DNA of 64,000 nt from Ricinus communis (Eukaryota; Streptophyta; Magnoliopsida; Malpighiales; Euphorbiaceae). This document shows positions 11,963 to 23,500 of the stretch, piece by piece. The stretch lies in NCBI RefSeq assembly GCF_019578655.1, contig NC_063262.1, positions 12,035,582 to 12,099,581 on the forward strand, read 5' to 3'. Each line of letters starts with the position of its first letter. Within the stretch, counting starts at the first letter, position 1. The notes under the pieces are model-generated. The model did no database searches and was not told the origin of the DNA. It was given only the letters and a program-made list of their open reading frames with translations. The position numbers were made by a program, and so were the translations under genes.

Positions 11963-13311
11963 TGATAAGTGCTAGTAGCACTTACTTTTAAAGCTTGTTT
12001 TATCTTGGTTTTACCTTAAATTGAGTTTAATTTATTTGTCAGACTTTGTTTTTAGTTTCTTCTTAGGTATTTGATGAGCTTGCTTGATGGGAGGAAGTCT
12101 TAGCTTCAAAGTACAAGAAAAATTAGCCAAGTAGCACCTACCATTAAGGACATGAGTGTCACACGGGCATGACACAAGAAGAAGCTTCCCGTGTGACCTT
12201 CTTATATGATGTGTTAAAAGTGGCAGAATGTTGGTTTGCATGACACAGGAGCCTACGCCCGCGTGGCCTTCTTGTATGGATAAAGGATATCTTCAAGTGC
12301 GGATTTTGGTCAAGGACACCACACAGCCACGTGGTACCCATGTGGCCCCTATGCGGTTCTTTAAAAACGTACTATTTAAGCGAACTTTTAGGTTTTCTTG
12401 GGGGAGTTCCATCGTATTTCCATTTCTGGAGAGAAAAACACTTAGAGAACTTAATATTCTTTCATTTTTTAGGATTTTGATTGGTATTTTTCTCAAGAAA
12501 GAACATCATTTCCTTCATTGCTTATCAAGATTGAAGATTCAAAATTGAAGATTTTTATTTCTACTCTTCCATGACTAGTTTGAGATCTTCTTCCTCTAAT
12601 CTTTATTTCTTTAGTGTAATGTCTATGAATTAATCTTCTTGCTATTTAGGTTTTGATGGTCTCTAATTTATTTTGTATGGATTGATTCAAAGTTAATGCA
12701 ATTAATCTTTCTCATGAGTTGTATTATCCCTTTGATTACTTAATTATCTATTTCAATTAATAAGTGTATTAATTGGGATTTGTTTTCATAAACTGATTAG
12801 AGATAATCTTTTGTGAATTGGTCACATCTTAGGGATTGAAGATTGATTGGGATACTAGAGATAGATTTACAAGATCCTTTGGTTTAATAATTTCTTAATC
12901 TTAATGCATGACCTAAGTGAGTGGGTTTGAGAAAAGATTCCTCTCCCTCCTCTTAGGAATTAGGGGTTTAATCACTTAAGAAAAATTTAAACCTAATTTT
13001 ATGAAATGCCAACTCAACTCTTGATTTGAATGAATTATTGTTTATTTCATAAGATACTTAACTTATTAGGAGGATTCACTACCTAAATAGGTTTTACTCT
13101 TGATAAATTTACCAATCCTTTTAATCCTTGTTTTTAAGATTATTTTACTTTTAAATATAATTACACCCAAACGACATTTTGATTGCTAAACATTAGTGTA
13201 AGACTAAAGGTAGTATTCACAATTAGGGCCCTAGTGGAACGATACTCTTACTTATCATTATATTACTTTATACGATCGGTGCACTTTGCCATGTATGGAT
13301 AACACGCATCA
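11963..13311 (+). mobile_element. 3' LTR of Athila-like element
   Basis: 1349-bp LTR starting TGATAAGTGCTAG and ending GCATCA. It opens with a perfect small palindrome, AAGTGCTAGTAGCACTT (11967-11983). A TATTTAAG block near 12372 is also found in the solo LTR near 48622 and may be the LTR TATA element. It matches the 5' LTR (from 12430 on) and the solo LTR over its full length. The flank after 13311 is Sirevirus pol, so the element sits inside that older copia copy. Confidence 0.9.
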
Positions 13312-13313
13312 AG

Positions 13314-14060
13314 ATAGATGGTTGCAAAGTAGCCGAGACCCTAATGAGTGTCACAACTAAATTGGACAAGGATGAGAAGGGTAAGAGCATAAACGAAAAG
13401 CTCTATAAAGGTATGATTGGCTCACTTTTATATTTAACTGCCTTTAGACCTGATATTATGTATAGTATTTGTCTTTGTGCTAGATTTCAATCTTGTCTAA
13501 AAGAGTCTAATTTAAATGCCATAAAAAGAATTTTGAAATATTTATGTGGAACCTTGAACTTAGGAGTTTGATATCTTAGGGAAACATTCTTTGATATAAT
13601 AGGTTATTTGAATGTTGATTATGCTGGTAGTTTATTAGATAAGAAGAGCACATTTGAGACTTGCCATCTTCTAGGTGAATACTTAATGTCTTGATTTAGT
13701 AAGAAACAAGTCTCGGTTACTCTTTCCACAGCGGAAGTCAATTATGTTGTGGCAGGTTGTTATTGTGCTCAAATCCTATGGATGAAGCAACAATTAAGAG
13801 ATTATGGGAGAGAGGTTGATCATATTCCTATCAAATGTGACAACACTGATGTTATAAACCTTTCTAAGAATCCTATTCAACACTTTAGGAGCAAACACAT
13901 AGATATTGTACACCATTTTTTGAGAGATGATGTTCAAAATGATAGTGTAGCACTAGAGTATGTTGATACAAACAAACAACTCGCTGATATTTTCGCTAAG
14001 CCTCTAAATGAGGAGAGAATTAATTTCATGAAAAGATAACTAGGAATGATAGATGGAAGT
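13314..14060 (+). pseudogene. Sirevirus RT end and RNase H
   Basis: The 3' part of copia pol. The RT end reads SINEKLYKGMIGSLLYL and TAFRPDIMYSICLCARFQ, with KRILKYLCGTLNLGV. The RNase H part has DYAGSLLDKKST (degenerate), STAEVNYVVAGC and NLSKNPIQHFRSKHIDIVHH, ending LADIFAKPLNEERINFMKR. Several stops (for example 13570 and 13694) interrupt it. Together with 4540-7022 it forms one Sirevirus interrupted by the Athila-like element. Copia sequence between the integrase start and the RT end, about 2 kb in an intact element, is absent. Confidence 0.85.
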
Positions 14061-14599
14061 ACCTTAGCTTAAATTATTTTCTATGTGTGCTAATTGTGTT
14101 TGCCTTTTATTTATGATGCTTTTACTTATGCATTTTTCATTCTTATGCAATCTTTTGAGTATTAAAATTATCTTTGCACTAGATCACTTTTAATCTATGT
14201 GCATTTCAATACTCATACATTAAATGATGTGATCAATGTGAATAGTGCATGTTCATTCATTATTGCGTGTTTTTTGCTTGAAATTGCAAAAAGTGCGCTC
14301 ACGCTCTAGAGGCACGCTTGCACTTTATAGGTCCACAAGCAATCTTGGAAATGACCTTAAAAGCGCGCTAGATATTCCTCAGCCCAACCGCGGTTTTTTA
14401 AAATTATAGTCGTTATGACTACTTTTTCAAAAGCGTAACTGCGCTTCTCCTTGATTTTAGTAAAAAATTAGCCGGTATATAATTTTTGAAAATGGATTTT
14501 AATGTAAAACTAGGCATTTTTTTACTGTTTTTACACCTCCCTAAAGGCTATAAAAACTAAATTTTACATTATTGCATCACTTTTTACACATATATTCAT

Positions 14600-16010
14600 T
14601 TGAGCTTTCAAAAATCCTTTAACTCTGCTTCAAAAATTTCAAAACCTCTATTCTACTTCTTCAAGACAAGTATGGGTCCAAAAAATGCTATTGGAAGAAG
14701 CTCTTCTTTATTAGAAACAATCATAGAAAAAATGAAGGGTGTAAATAATGAAGCAAAGATCAAGTATATGATTATAGAGAGGAAATAAACTCAACCTTAT
14801 AGATTCTTTGATGAAGATGTCCTCATTAAGCTCTATCACAAGAGGTAAACTCACTCCTTAAAAGTGTAGGGCTTAGAGACTTTTTCCTACCCCAAATCTT
14901 AGAAATAGGATTTGAGAATCTCACTAAGAAATTTCTTTCTACCTTAGTGATTAACAAAAAGGGAGATGGGGATGACTATTTTGGGACAGAGTTTAGGCTC
15001 TTTGGGGAGAGGAGAACCCTTTTCTAGAACTCGATTATCTTCTATCTTTGGTTTTCAAGAAAGAAGCCATCTCTCAATTATTAAGAATTTTGTAGAAATA
15101 CCTCTTTGTTTTTCCCAATTTTGGAGGCAAATCTTCATCAAAGAAATCCATTCTAAAGACTCACTCTCCAAAGACCTCAAATCCTTAACACGTTGGGTGA
15201 TGCATAGGATGATAGCCACCAACATCCATGCAAGAGATAATGGGGTTGAGAAAGTTCCACAAAAAGACCTTCTTTTCCTCTATGCGATGATTCATGGTAA
15301 GCGCATCCTTACCTCTAAATGTTTTCTTGATCACCTTCTTCATCTTGGCAATACTAAAAAATGTGTCATTCTTGTCTTCTCACATGTCACCAAAATTGCC
15401 AAATACTTCTAACACCTAACTCCTCTAAACAAGACTTTTCTAACCCCTTCTATCTCACCAATCTTACTAGGATTAGCTTTTCTTAAGCATGTCAAAGTCA
15501 TTAGACTTGGACCTAAGTGGAAAATTAATGGGGAGTTCTTTCTACTCATATGAAGTATGTGGATGATAGGAAGAAAAGAAAAAAAGATAATCGAGTGTCA
15601 AATGAGCCCACTTCTTCCTCATTCCAAGCTTAACCCTCTCTTTCTTTTCCTCCTACGTTCACCTGAACCTATAAGAAATATGTCAATTTCTGACTCATGG
15701 GAAATGTTTATTGACGATGAGCCTTGCAACAAGATGTGGACATACTATGATCCGTTCCCGGGTTGGGTTAGGGGATTTTGAGGACAAAGTGCTTAAGCAA
15801 ATGGAGAAAACTTAAAATTATCTCCACCACTTACATGCAGATTTAGTGAAAATCCCAAAAGCTCACAAGATTCCTCATTGTCATGTGGAGGATTGAGAGG
15901 AAGAAGAAGAAGAAGAAGAAGAGGCTCAAATTCTACCTCCTCAAGCTAGCTCTAGTGGAAAAGGGAAGGAGCTTATGATTTTTCAAGAGGAACAAGAAGA
16001 AGATTGATCT
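14600..16010 (+). pseudogene. Sirevirus 3' ORF (env-like / plant transposon protein)
   Basis: Sireviruses often carry an extra ORF after pol. Here MGPKNAIGRSSSLLETIIEK begins near 14672. The best preserved part (14966-15412) contains KSLTRWVMHRMIATNIHARD and LLFLYAMIHGKRILTSKCFL. It ends in an acidic region with a GAAGAA run (15900-15923). The same pattern (LLYWTLHGIIKLTIHG, YCIVHNKPIQL) occurs after pol in the second Sirevirus at 45800-47056, which supports one shared ORF. The function is unknown. It resembles the family called putative plant transposon protein. Frameshifts and stops make this copy non-functional. Confidence 0.6.
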
Positions 16011-16139
16011 CTTATTTTTCTTTAACTCTTTTATTTTTTTTCTTTTACTTTCTCATGCATGCATGTCTCATAATTGATCATATATGTAAAGCATCTTTTT
16101 TTCTCTATCTCTTTGCAATTTACTTCTCTTGTCTTACTT

Positions 16140-16360
16140 TTTAATTTTGACAAAGAGGGAGAGAGAGACCTAAATTAATTAAAATGGAAGAAGTATTTAA
16201 AGAAAAGAAAGACCTAAATTTGTTAAGTACATGACAAAGGGGAAGAAGTTCTTAAATTGATAAGTATATGCTTAGAATCAAAATGAAAAATATACTTACA
16301 TGACTTAGTTACAAAAACTAAAGGGGAGGAAATGCAAACATTGAGGGAGAGTATTAACTT
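16140..16360 (+). mobile_element. Sirevirus purine-rich tracts before 3' LTR
   Basis: The region holds GACAAAGAGGGAGAGAGAGA, GACAAAGGGGAAGAAG, AAAGGGGAGGAAAT and GAGGGAGAGTAT. Multiple polypurine tracts after the 3' ORF are a known Sirevirus trait. The following LTR is too decayed to delimit. Confidence 0.5.
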
Positions 16361-18290
16361 ATATAAATTTAATTAATAAATTACTTAAGTATTAAGTATA
16401 TAAATACATTTAATATAGTAATTAATAGAAAACTTGTCTTATTAACAAATAAGTCTAATTTTAAAAGGTTAGTATATTAATTATATTATTTTTATTTTTA
16501 TTATTATTAATTTATTGACTAATTGAAGAAAAAAGAATAACATGCTAAAGTATTAAAAAGAATAATAAAAAGAATTGTAAAATTTAATATGGCTAAAACC
16601 AAAAAAATTCAGTTAATCATACTATAATTACCAGTTAACTGACATTAACAGTTTAGGTTTAGGGCTAACAAATTTAAAAACCAATATATATAGTTAGGTT
16701 TTTAAAAATAGCCACGATTTGATTAATTGAACTGTTACCCCTACTAACTTTTAATTTTATAATTGATGTTGAAAGTTTTAGTAATAAATTTATATTCATA
16801 ACTTATAACTGTATTTTGTATTTTATAATTATAAAAATTCTAATATTTTTTATTTTATTAAATCTAAAAATAAAATATTACTATATAATGATAAGAAACA
16901 ATCTAAATTTAAATTTTAAGAAATAATTTTAAGATATTTAAATATAAATATGTATTAAAGTGTGATTAAATTTTTTATTCTTATAAAAAGTTGAATTGCT
17001 AATACAACTTTATGTATATATAAAATTTAATTTTTAATAAATGGTATTCTTTTTATAAGAATAGTAGTCTATTATTAAAAAAAATATATTTAGTGTGAGT
17101 ATAATAATAAATTGTTAATAATAATACAATAGAAAATAAAGAAAGTATTAAAATTAATTAGAAAAGTGGAAAAAAAATGATAAAAGAACACATTAAAAAT
17201 AAAAGAAAAACAATAAAAAGCAGCCACGACGAAGTGATTTCAAATAAAGAAAAAAAATGTTATAACGAACATATCTTAAATGATCTAACAATTAGTTACT
17301 CAAAATTAAAATTAAAAGAATCTAGATTTTATTAAGACCAATCGAAATCTGACTTAAAAAAATCTAAGTTCTATTAAGACCAATCGAAATCTGACTTAAA
17401 AAAATCTAAGTTCTATTAAGACCAACCAAAATCTGACTTAACCTAACACTTGAATCCAAATTATTATATTATTACCTAAATCTGTGATTCATAATAGTTA
17501 CACATGATAATTTTACTTATAAAAATATTATAATTTATCAATAAAATTAGTTTGAAAACTTTTATGCAAATAAAAATTTTTCTATTTATTTTTCTATCGG
17601 TATTCATGATGCCAAAATTATAATTAACAGAATTAAATATATAAGAATTCAACCATGAATGTAAATTTTTTCTTAGAGAAATTAGTATAATCTTAATTAA
17701 AAGATTAAATAAATAAATAAACTGAACAATTAATGTAGTTATTTTATTAAAGAAAAATACAATTTTAGTTATCTCTTGAATATTGAAAAATGAATATAAT
17801 TTTAATTGTAATTATTACAAACAAATAGAAAAGTAAAAAAAAAAATCCAAAGATTAAATTCACACGTACATTAAGATTATTGTCTATAGAAACACGTATT
17901 TTGGATCCAAAATTTATGATACATCATGTATTCAAGTCTATATTATAATTTCAGTGACTCTAATTTATTATGAGTATATAATATCTTATAAATTTATAAT
18001 AATTTATACTATTTTAATTTTAAGAATCTATTAATATAATTAGACAATAAATTAGTCATACCTAATTATCCATCAACAAATTCTTTTTATTTTTTACAAG
18101 ATTTCATCTATTTTTAAAATATAAAAATTTTTATTTATATAAATAATTAAAAATTATATATGAATTCACTAATAATTTAAATTAATAGAATTCCATATAA
18201 AACTAATAAATTAATCATATAATATCAATTAATTATCTATTATAAAAATATATATTTTTAATAATAGAGTACGATGGTATTAGTACTCTA
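16361..18290. other. AT-rich non-coding stretch
   Basis: About 1.9 kb of very AT-rich sequence without credible genes. Part may be the decayed Sirevirus 3' LTR. The only clear structure is the tandem repeat at 17321-17446. Confidence 0.55.
17321..17446. repeat. 3 x 42-bp tandem repeat
   Basis: Three copies start at 17321, 17363 and 17405. Each contains the pattern TCTAAGTTCTATTAAGACCA followed by a (A/C)AATCTGACTTA segment. The second and third copies are nearly identical; the first differs at a few bases (TCTAGATTTTATTAAG). Confidence 0.9.
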
Positions 18291-18299
18291 ACAAGCAGA

Positions 18300-19518
18300 A
18301 TACCAGAACTTTGCTTGACCAACATCACATATGGGTTCAATAGAATAAAAATCACAAAATGTTGGACTTAAATAGAAACAAAATTCTATTTTAGACCCTT
18401 TATGTCCCTATAAAACAAGTTGAGGATCCAGATTAGCCCATGATCCAAATTGTTATTGTTTGTTTCTAGTTCTATTTACTTCTATATTCCCCTCTCTTTC
18501 GAGCCTTCTTTACATTAAGAAATACAAAAAAGGAAAGGCCATTACCACTCTCCCTTGCTCGCTCGCTTATTCTTGACAATGGCAAGCCCTTTTCTATCTC
18601 TCTGTTTCCTTCTATGAAATCTTGTTGTGTCTTTGTACAAAGATAATCTGGGTTGAAATTTTTATCATTCAATAATGTGAAATATTTCATAGACAATGTG
18701 TATATGTGTATGCATGTGTTTGTGCATTATGGTTTTGGCGGTTGCTTATACATGATTATTTTGGTTGGTGTTTTCTGTTCTTGGAAAAGAAACAAAGACA
18801 CGTATTATCTAAAGTCTTTCTTTTCTTTGATCTTTCTGCTTTCTTTAATGGAGTTCAGAACCTTAAAAGAGTTAATAATATTAGTTTAGTGGTTGCTTCT
18901 TGTTTTCTTTAAACCCTTCTCTCATTTTGGGTCTCGGTTTTCTTTGGTGTAATGAATATATTTTGCTGGTCTTCACTGTCTTGGTAGCCAAACATAAATA
19001 ATTGGGATTCAAGATTACGACTTTATTTACCCTTTATCTCTATGTGGAGTGATTCATCATTGAACAAGGAAAATGGGATGGGAATAGAAATGAATGACTA
19101 AATTATTTTTGACATAATTAAATTTATGACATTGAAAAGAAAAAAAAAGAAAAGAAAAAGAAAAGAGGATTTTCTCTATCGGACAAGAAAGTTTGAGTCC
19201 TATTCCAAGAATTGCTTTTTGCTCCCAAACGTGCACAAGAGAATTGCATTTCCAAGGAACAAACAGACAATGTTGGTTGTTAGACTTCACTTTCTTTCTA
19301 TATTTGGTTAGTATCTCTTGAACTTAGAACTTCTAAAGATAGATGGAAATACATTTCAAATTTGGTTGATGAGTAGTGTGAACTGTCAAGTTGTTAGGGT
19401 TCAATACTACAAATGACTTTGCTACTGGGCTAATTTTGAGTTTTGGTTGGGTTGTTTAGATAAGCTCAATTAGGTGACTAGGCATTTGAAAATATATCTC
19501 AGTTTTGCTTTAGTCGTA
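18300..19518 (+). promoter_or_regulatory. upstream region of the SEUSS paralog
   Basis: No protein-coding exon is supported. A pyrimidine-rich part (18460-18620) resembles a plant 5' UTR leader, and 18620-19510 could be a 5' UTR intron. Transcription start and TATA box could not be placed. Confidence 0.3.
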
Positions 19519-19685
19519 ATGGTGAAATCAGGGTTACCAACTCCAATTGGTTGCTCTTGGTCTGTCTCACCTGTGCTTTCGCAATCAAGCTCTATTATCT
19601 TGGAATCTTGAGTGTGCTTTATTTCTATACAAGCAACTTTTCTTTTCACTTATCATGACATCTGCATACTAAAGTATGAAATTTC
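19519..19685 (+). pseudogene. broken original N-terminus of the SEUSS paralog
   Basis: The ATG at 19519 gives MVKSGLPTPIGCSWSVSPVL, which follows the usual SEUSS start (M-V-x-S-G-x-P-x-P-x-G). The frame stops at 19609-19611. Further SEUSS-like residues appear in a shifted frame, which has stops at 19656-19658 and 19677-19679 and then opens into LGNSPNVSSLLDQNFGSG from 19686. So the ancestral 5' coding part carries a frameshift and two stops. It now acts at most as a 30-codon upstream ORF. Confidence 0.7.
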
Positions 19686-19764
19686 CTGGGAAATTCTCCA
19701 AATGTTTCATCTCTTCTCGATCAGAATTTTGGAAGTGGGAGTTCAAGCGACAGCCTCCCTCTTC

Positions 19765-20520
19765 TGGATGGTTCTCAGCAGGGAAGTGCTGATAACAAAA
19801 TGGAGCCCAGTGCAGTTTCTGATAACAAAATGGAGTCCAGTGCAATTGCTGGGGCACCAAGTGATGTTGGTTTTGTTTCTTCTTTTACACCACCAAACAT
19901 GATTAATTTTGTTTCATCTGGCCAATTTCAAAGTCAACAAATTCCAAATCCTTCTAGAAGGTTTCAGCAACGATCTTTTAGCAAACAATTTGAGCCACAG
20001 AGGTTTCAACACTGCCAGCAGTCAATGCAGCAGCACCCTGTTTTCCATACCCAATCACAGCAGCAACAGCTGCAATTCCAATCCTTTCAAGGTGGCTCTG
20101 AAAGTTTTGCTGGTTCTGTCAACTTGGGGCGAGGGCTAATAAATTCAAACATCAGCCTTTCTAGTTTGGATGGTTCTCAGCAGGGAAGGTTTGATACCGC
20201 AATGGAGCCTAGTGCAGTTTTTATGGCATCAAATGATGTTGGTTCTGTTTCTCCTTTTACCCCAACACACATGATGGATTTTATTTCATCTGGGGAATTT
20301 GAAAGCCAAAAAATTCCAAATCCTTCTAGAAGCTCTCAGCAACAGTCTCATGTACAACAATTTAAGTGCCAGAGGTTTCAACATGGTCGGCAATCAATGC
20401 AGCAATTCCACGTTTCCCCGAGCCAACCGCATCGGCAACAACCACAATCCCTATCCATTGAAGGTGGATTTGAAGGCTTTGCAGGCTCTGCCAACTTGGA
20501 ACGAGGGGTAATAGGTGATC
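19765..20520 (+). repeat. 402-bp in-frame tandem duplication in SEUSS exon 1
   Basis: Copy 1 begins TGGATGGTTCTCAGCAGGGA at 19765 and copy 2 begins identically at 20167, an offset of 402 bp or 134 codons. The offset is kept across the unit: ATGGAGCC at 19800 and 20202, then SDVGF/NDVGS, IPNPSR, RFQHC/RFQHG-QSMQQ, GG-E-FAGS-NL-RG. Copies have diverged moderately, so the event is not recent. Within copy 1 a 30-bp unit (TGATAACAAAATGGAG...) is itself doubled at 19789 and 19819. Confidence 0.9.
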
Positions 20521-23500
20521 AGATTGGTCTACAGACGCAGTTGCACTCAGGTCCAGTGGTGCAAGAGCTGCAACAAAACCAGACTGGAAGAGGCATAGGA
20601 CGTGTACAACTTGAGAATCAGGATTCTAAAGAAGCACCATACCTGCAGCAGCAGCAACACCATTTCCCTCAAATTTCCAGAGAGTTTGTTTCACAGTTGA
20701 ACCCTTTACAACAGAAGCACAATTTGCAGCAACAGCAGCTGCAACAGCAAATGCTGAGGGCACTTCATCAACAACAGCCTCAACTACATCAGCAATCTCA
20801 ACAGCAGAATGTGTCTTTTAAATCTGCTGTGAGACCAGTCTATGAACAGGGGAAATGTTCACTTCAATTAATTAAGTACATGCATCAGCAGCAGCATAGA
20901 CCAATTGTACGATCTCTTTTCATTCCTTGGAACAACACTTTTTTGTCAGTCTTCGGTGTTATTTTTTCTTTTTCACTGATGTGTTTGTGGTCTGTTGTTT
21001 TTTCAGGATAATAATATGGAGTTCTGGCACAAATTTGTTTTAGAGTTTTTTACTCACAATGCTAGAAAGAGATTGTGTGTTTCAAAGTATCAAAATAGGA
21101 ACCCACCTGCTGTGTATGATAAGGTATGCTATGATGAAAGATAAATTAAATCAATATGTAATTGTTTAGGGGAGAGTAACTAACTGATGTTTCCTTGGGA
21201 ACAACATTAGGGCGTGGGTGGACTGGGAGGGAGGGGAGTGTTGGTGACATACTCAGTTACGGAATGAAAGATTTTAATGGACTATTTTTATTAGCATAGA
21301 TTGGACCCTCTATTCCACTCTGACTTTATTTTGATAAATGAAATAATTATATTGGTATACATGAGACGATCAACGCTTCAATCCTCTGCTGTCTTTTGCT
21401 ACTTCGCAAACAAATGCTGGCATCACATGTGCTCTTTTTGCATTTGAATTTCTTTTTATTTGGATTTCTCACTCTACGATACTTATTGAGAGACTTTGAA
21501 TAAATATCATTCTGCTGATCACTGATTAGGAAATGGTTATACTATTGATATATCTTGCAAACATTTTCCCTTATTCATGTGGGAGAATACCGATAATATA
21601 ATTGCATATTTGCAGGATTCATGGGATTGTGAATTATGCAATCAGAAGCATGTCCATGGTTATGGTATTTTTTGTTTCTGCTTCAACCTTTTTCTTTTTG
21701 GTTATTTTTCATTAGTTTCTGAGAGAGGCTTGGTGCAATTTTTTAATTAAATTTTCTTTTATACAAAGCAAAGTATGCCAAGTTGCATTGTATTCACAGT
21801 ATATTGTGAAGTCCTTTCTAAAAGTAATTTTGCATCTTATAGATTGAATTTTGAAGTTGATTTTTAATCTTCTGAAATTATGTGCTTAATATATAGTAGT
21901 GATTTTCAAGATGCAATTGAATGTCCCACAAGCAAGTATTAGCATTCAAGTGAAAGTATAACCAGTTCTTGGGACCAAAAGAAATTGTACCAAACAGTTC
22001 ACAACCTTTGGGTCATTTATCATTGTGGGAGTTAGGGTGGTCTTTAAAAGGTTGATGAGTCTGGATCTAAAGTTTATGGTCACAAACTTCGTACTACAAT
22101 TTATAATTCAGTATACAAGATGAAATGTTATTTGGTCTGATCTAATATCATGTCATTTAAAATATTGTCATTCTTAGTTATTACTTCAACTGGTAAATCA
22201 CATTCAAACATCTGCAAACTTTCAAATACTGAACATGCACTCATGAAATTCAAAGAAACTGGACCACCATCATCGTTTCATCCTTTTCTGAAAGTAACAT
22301 TTGATGTTAAATAGTAACTTTACACTTTAAAATCTTGCCCCTGTTTGTTCAGAAGCAACTGCTACATCTCTGCCTAGTTTATTCCAAATCAAGTATGAAA
22401 GTCCCACTATGGAAGAGCTTCTTTTTGTTGATATACCTCATGAATCTCAGAACTCAAGTGGTCAGATTGTACTTCGTTATCCAAGGGCAATAGAAGAAAG
22501 TGTTTTTGAGAATGTTCGTGTTGTACGTTATGGTCAACTTCGTATTGTTTTCTCTAGAGATCTGAAGGTATGAGTTGATAAATGGTCATCATGATAGATT
22601 TAAAATCCTGGGTATGTTATTAATTGCCTTTAATCGGATAGTTCATTTATCTTTGCTAGATCTGCTCTTGGGAATTTTGTTTACAAAATCATGACGAACT
22701 TTTTCCACGAAGACTGATAAAACCTCAGGTACTTATTTTATTACTTCTATTTTGTGTTTCATATTAATAGTTCTTATTCTTGAGTGAGAATCTTGCTAGT
22801 AATATATCCTAGTTAAGCAATCTTATAATTTAGTAACTGTAAAAGTTGAGTTATTTCTTTCTTTGCATATATTGAAGCATAGAAAATGAAATACCTATTT
22901 CATATTAGTTTAGAGGTAGTATTCCAATTAGGTTATATCTACCCTCAAAATAAGAAGTTGAACTGGTTAGGAAACTAGACTGAATAGTCTGAAGTTCTAA
23001 TTGTTACTAGAAGAGTTATAATCAAATGATTAATTTTTTTTTGTATAAGCATTCAGCCATTGGAATGATGCTTCTGTCACAAAATGGTGGAAGAAGAGGC
23101 CCTAGAGAAATTATTCAGGTGCTTGGTCCATTTAGCCAGGAATTTCGAACACAATGAATTCATTGTCCTGCACTGGCTATTATGGTTATTCATTTTCTTT
23201 GGAGGTTTTGCGCTTTCTCAGATTTTAAAAACTTATGTAAATTTAAATGATCATCTTGGAAATACCTGAAGATTGTAAAAACTCCCAGTTTCATAACCAT
23301 TTTGGAAGATTTGGCTAAAGTTCTCCTATGATCCTTTAAAATGCTTCTAACCCTTGGCTCTTTTTAAAATAAAAACTTGATTTGGTTACATCTCATGACC
23401 TAAATTATTTGGGATATGTTTGGTAATCTGTTCTCAAGTCTTCCCCTTTTTCTATTTATTTCTGTTCAGGAGATACAGATCTCTAAGCTGTTATGTGATT

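Noticed and set aside
12228..12548. 106-codon open frame
   Set aside because: It lies wholly inside the Athila-like 3' LTR, and the homologous stretch of the solo LTR does not preserve it.
18653..18912. Hydrophobic short frames upstream of the SEUSS paralog
   Set aside because: They overlap in different frames in AT/T-rich DNA. The apparent membrane segments come from composition and no homolog is recognised.
23084..23269. 61-codon frame in SEUSS intron 5
   Set aside because: It lies between exons with good splice sites and has no SEUSS resemblance.
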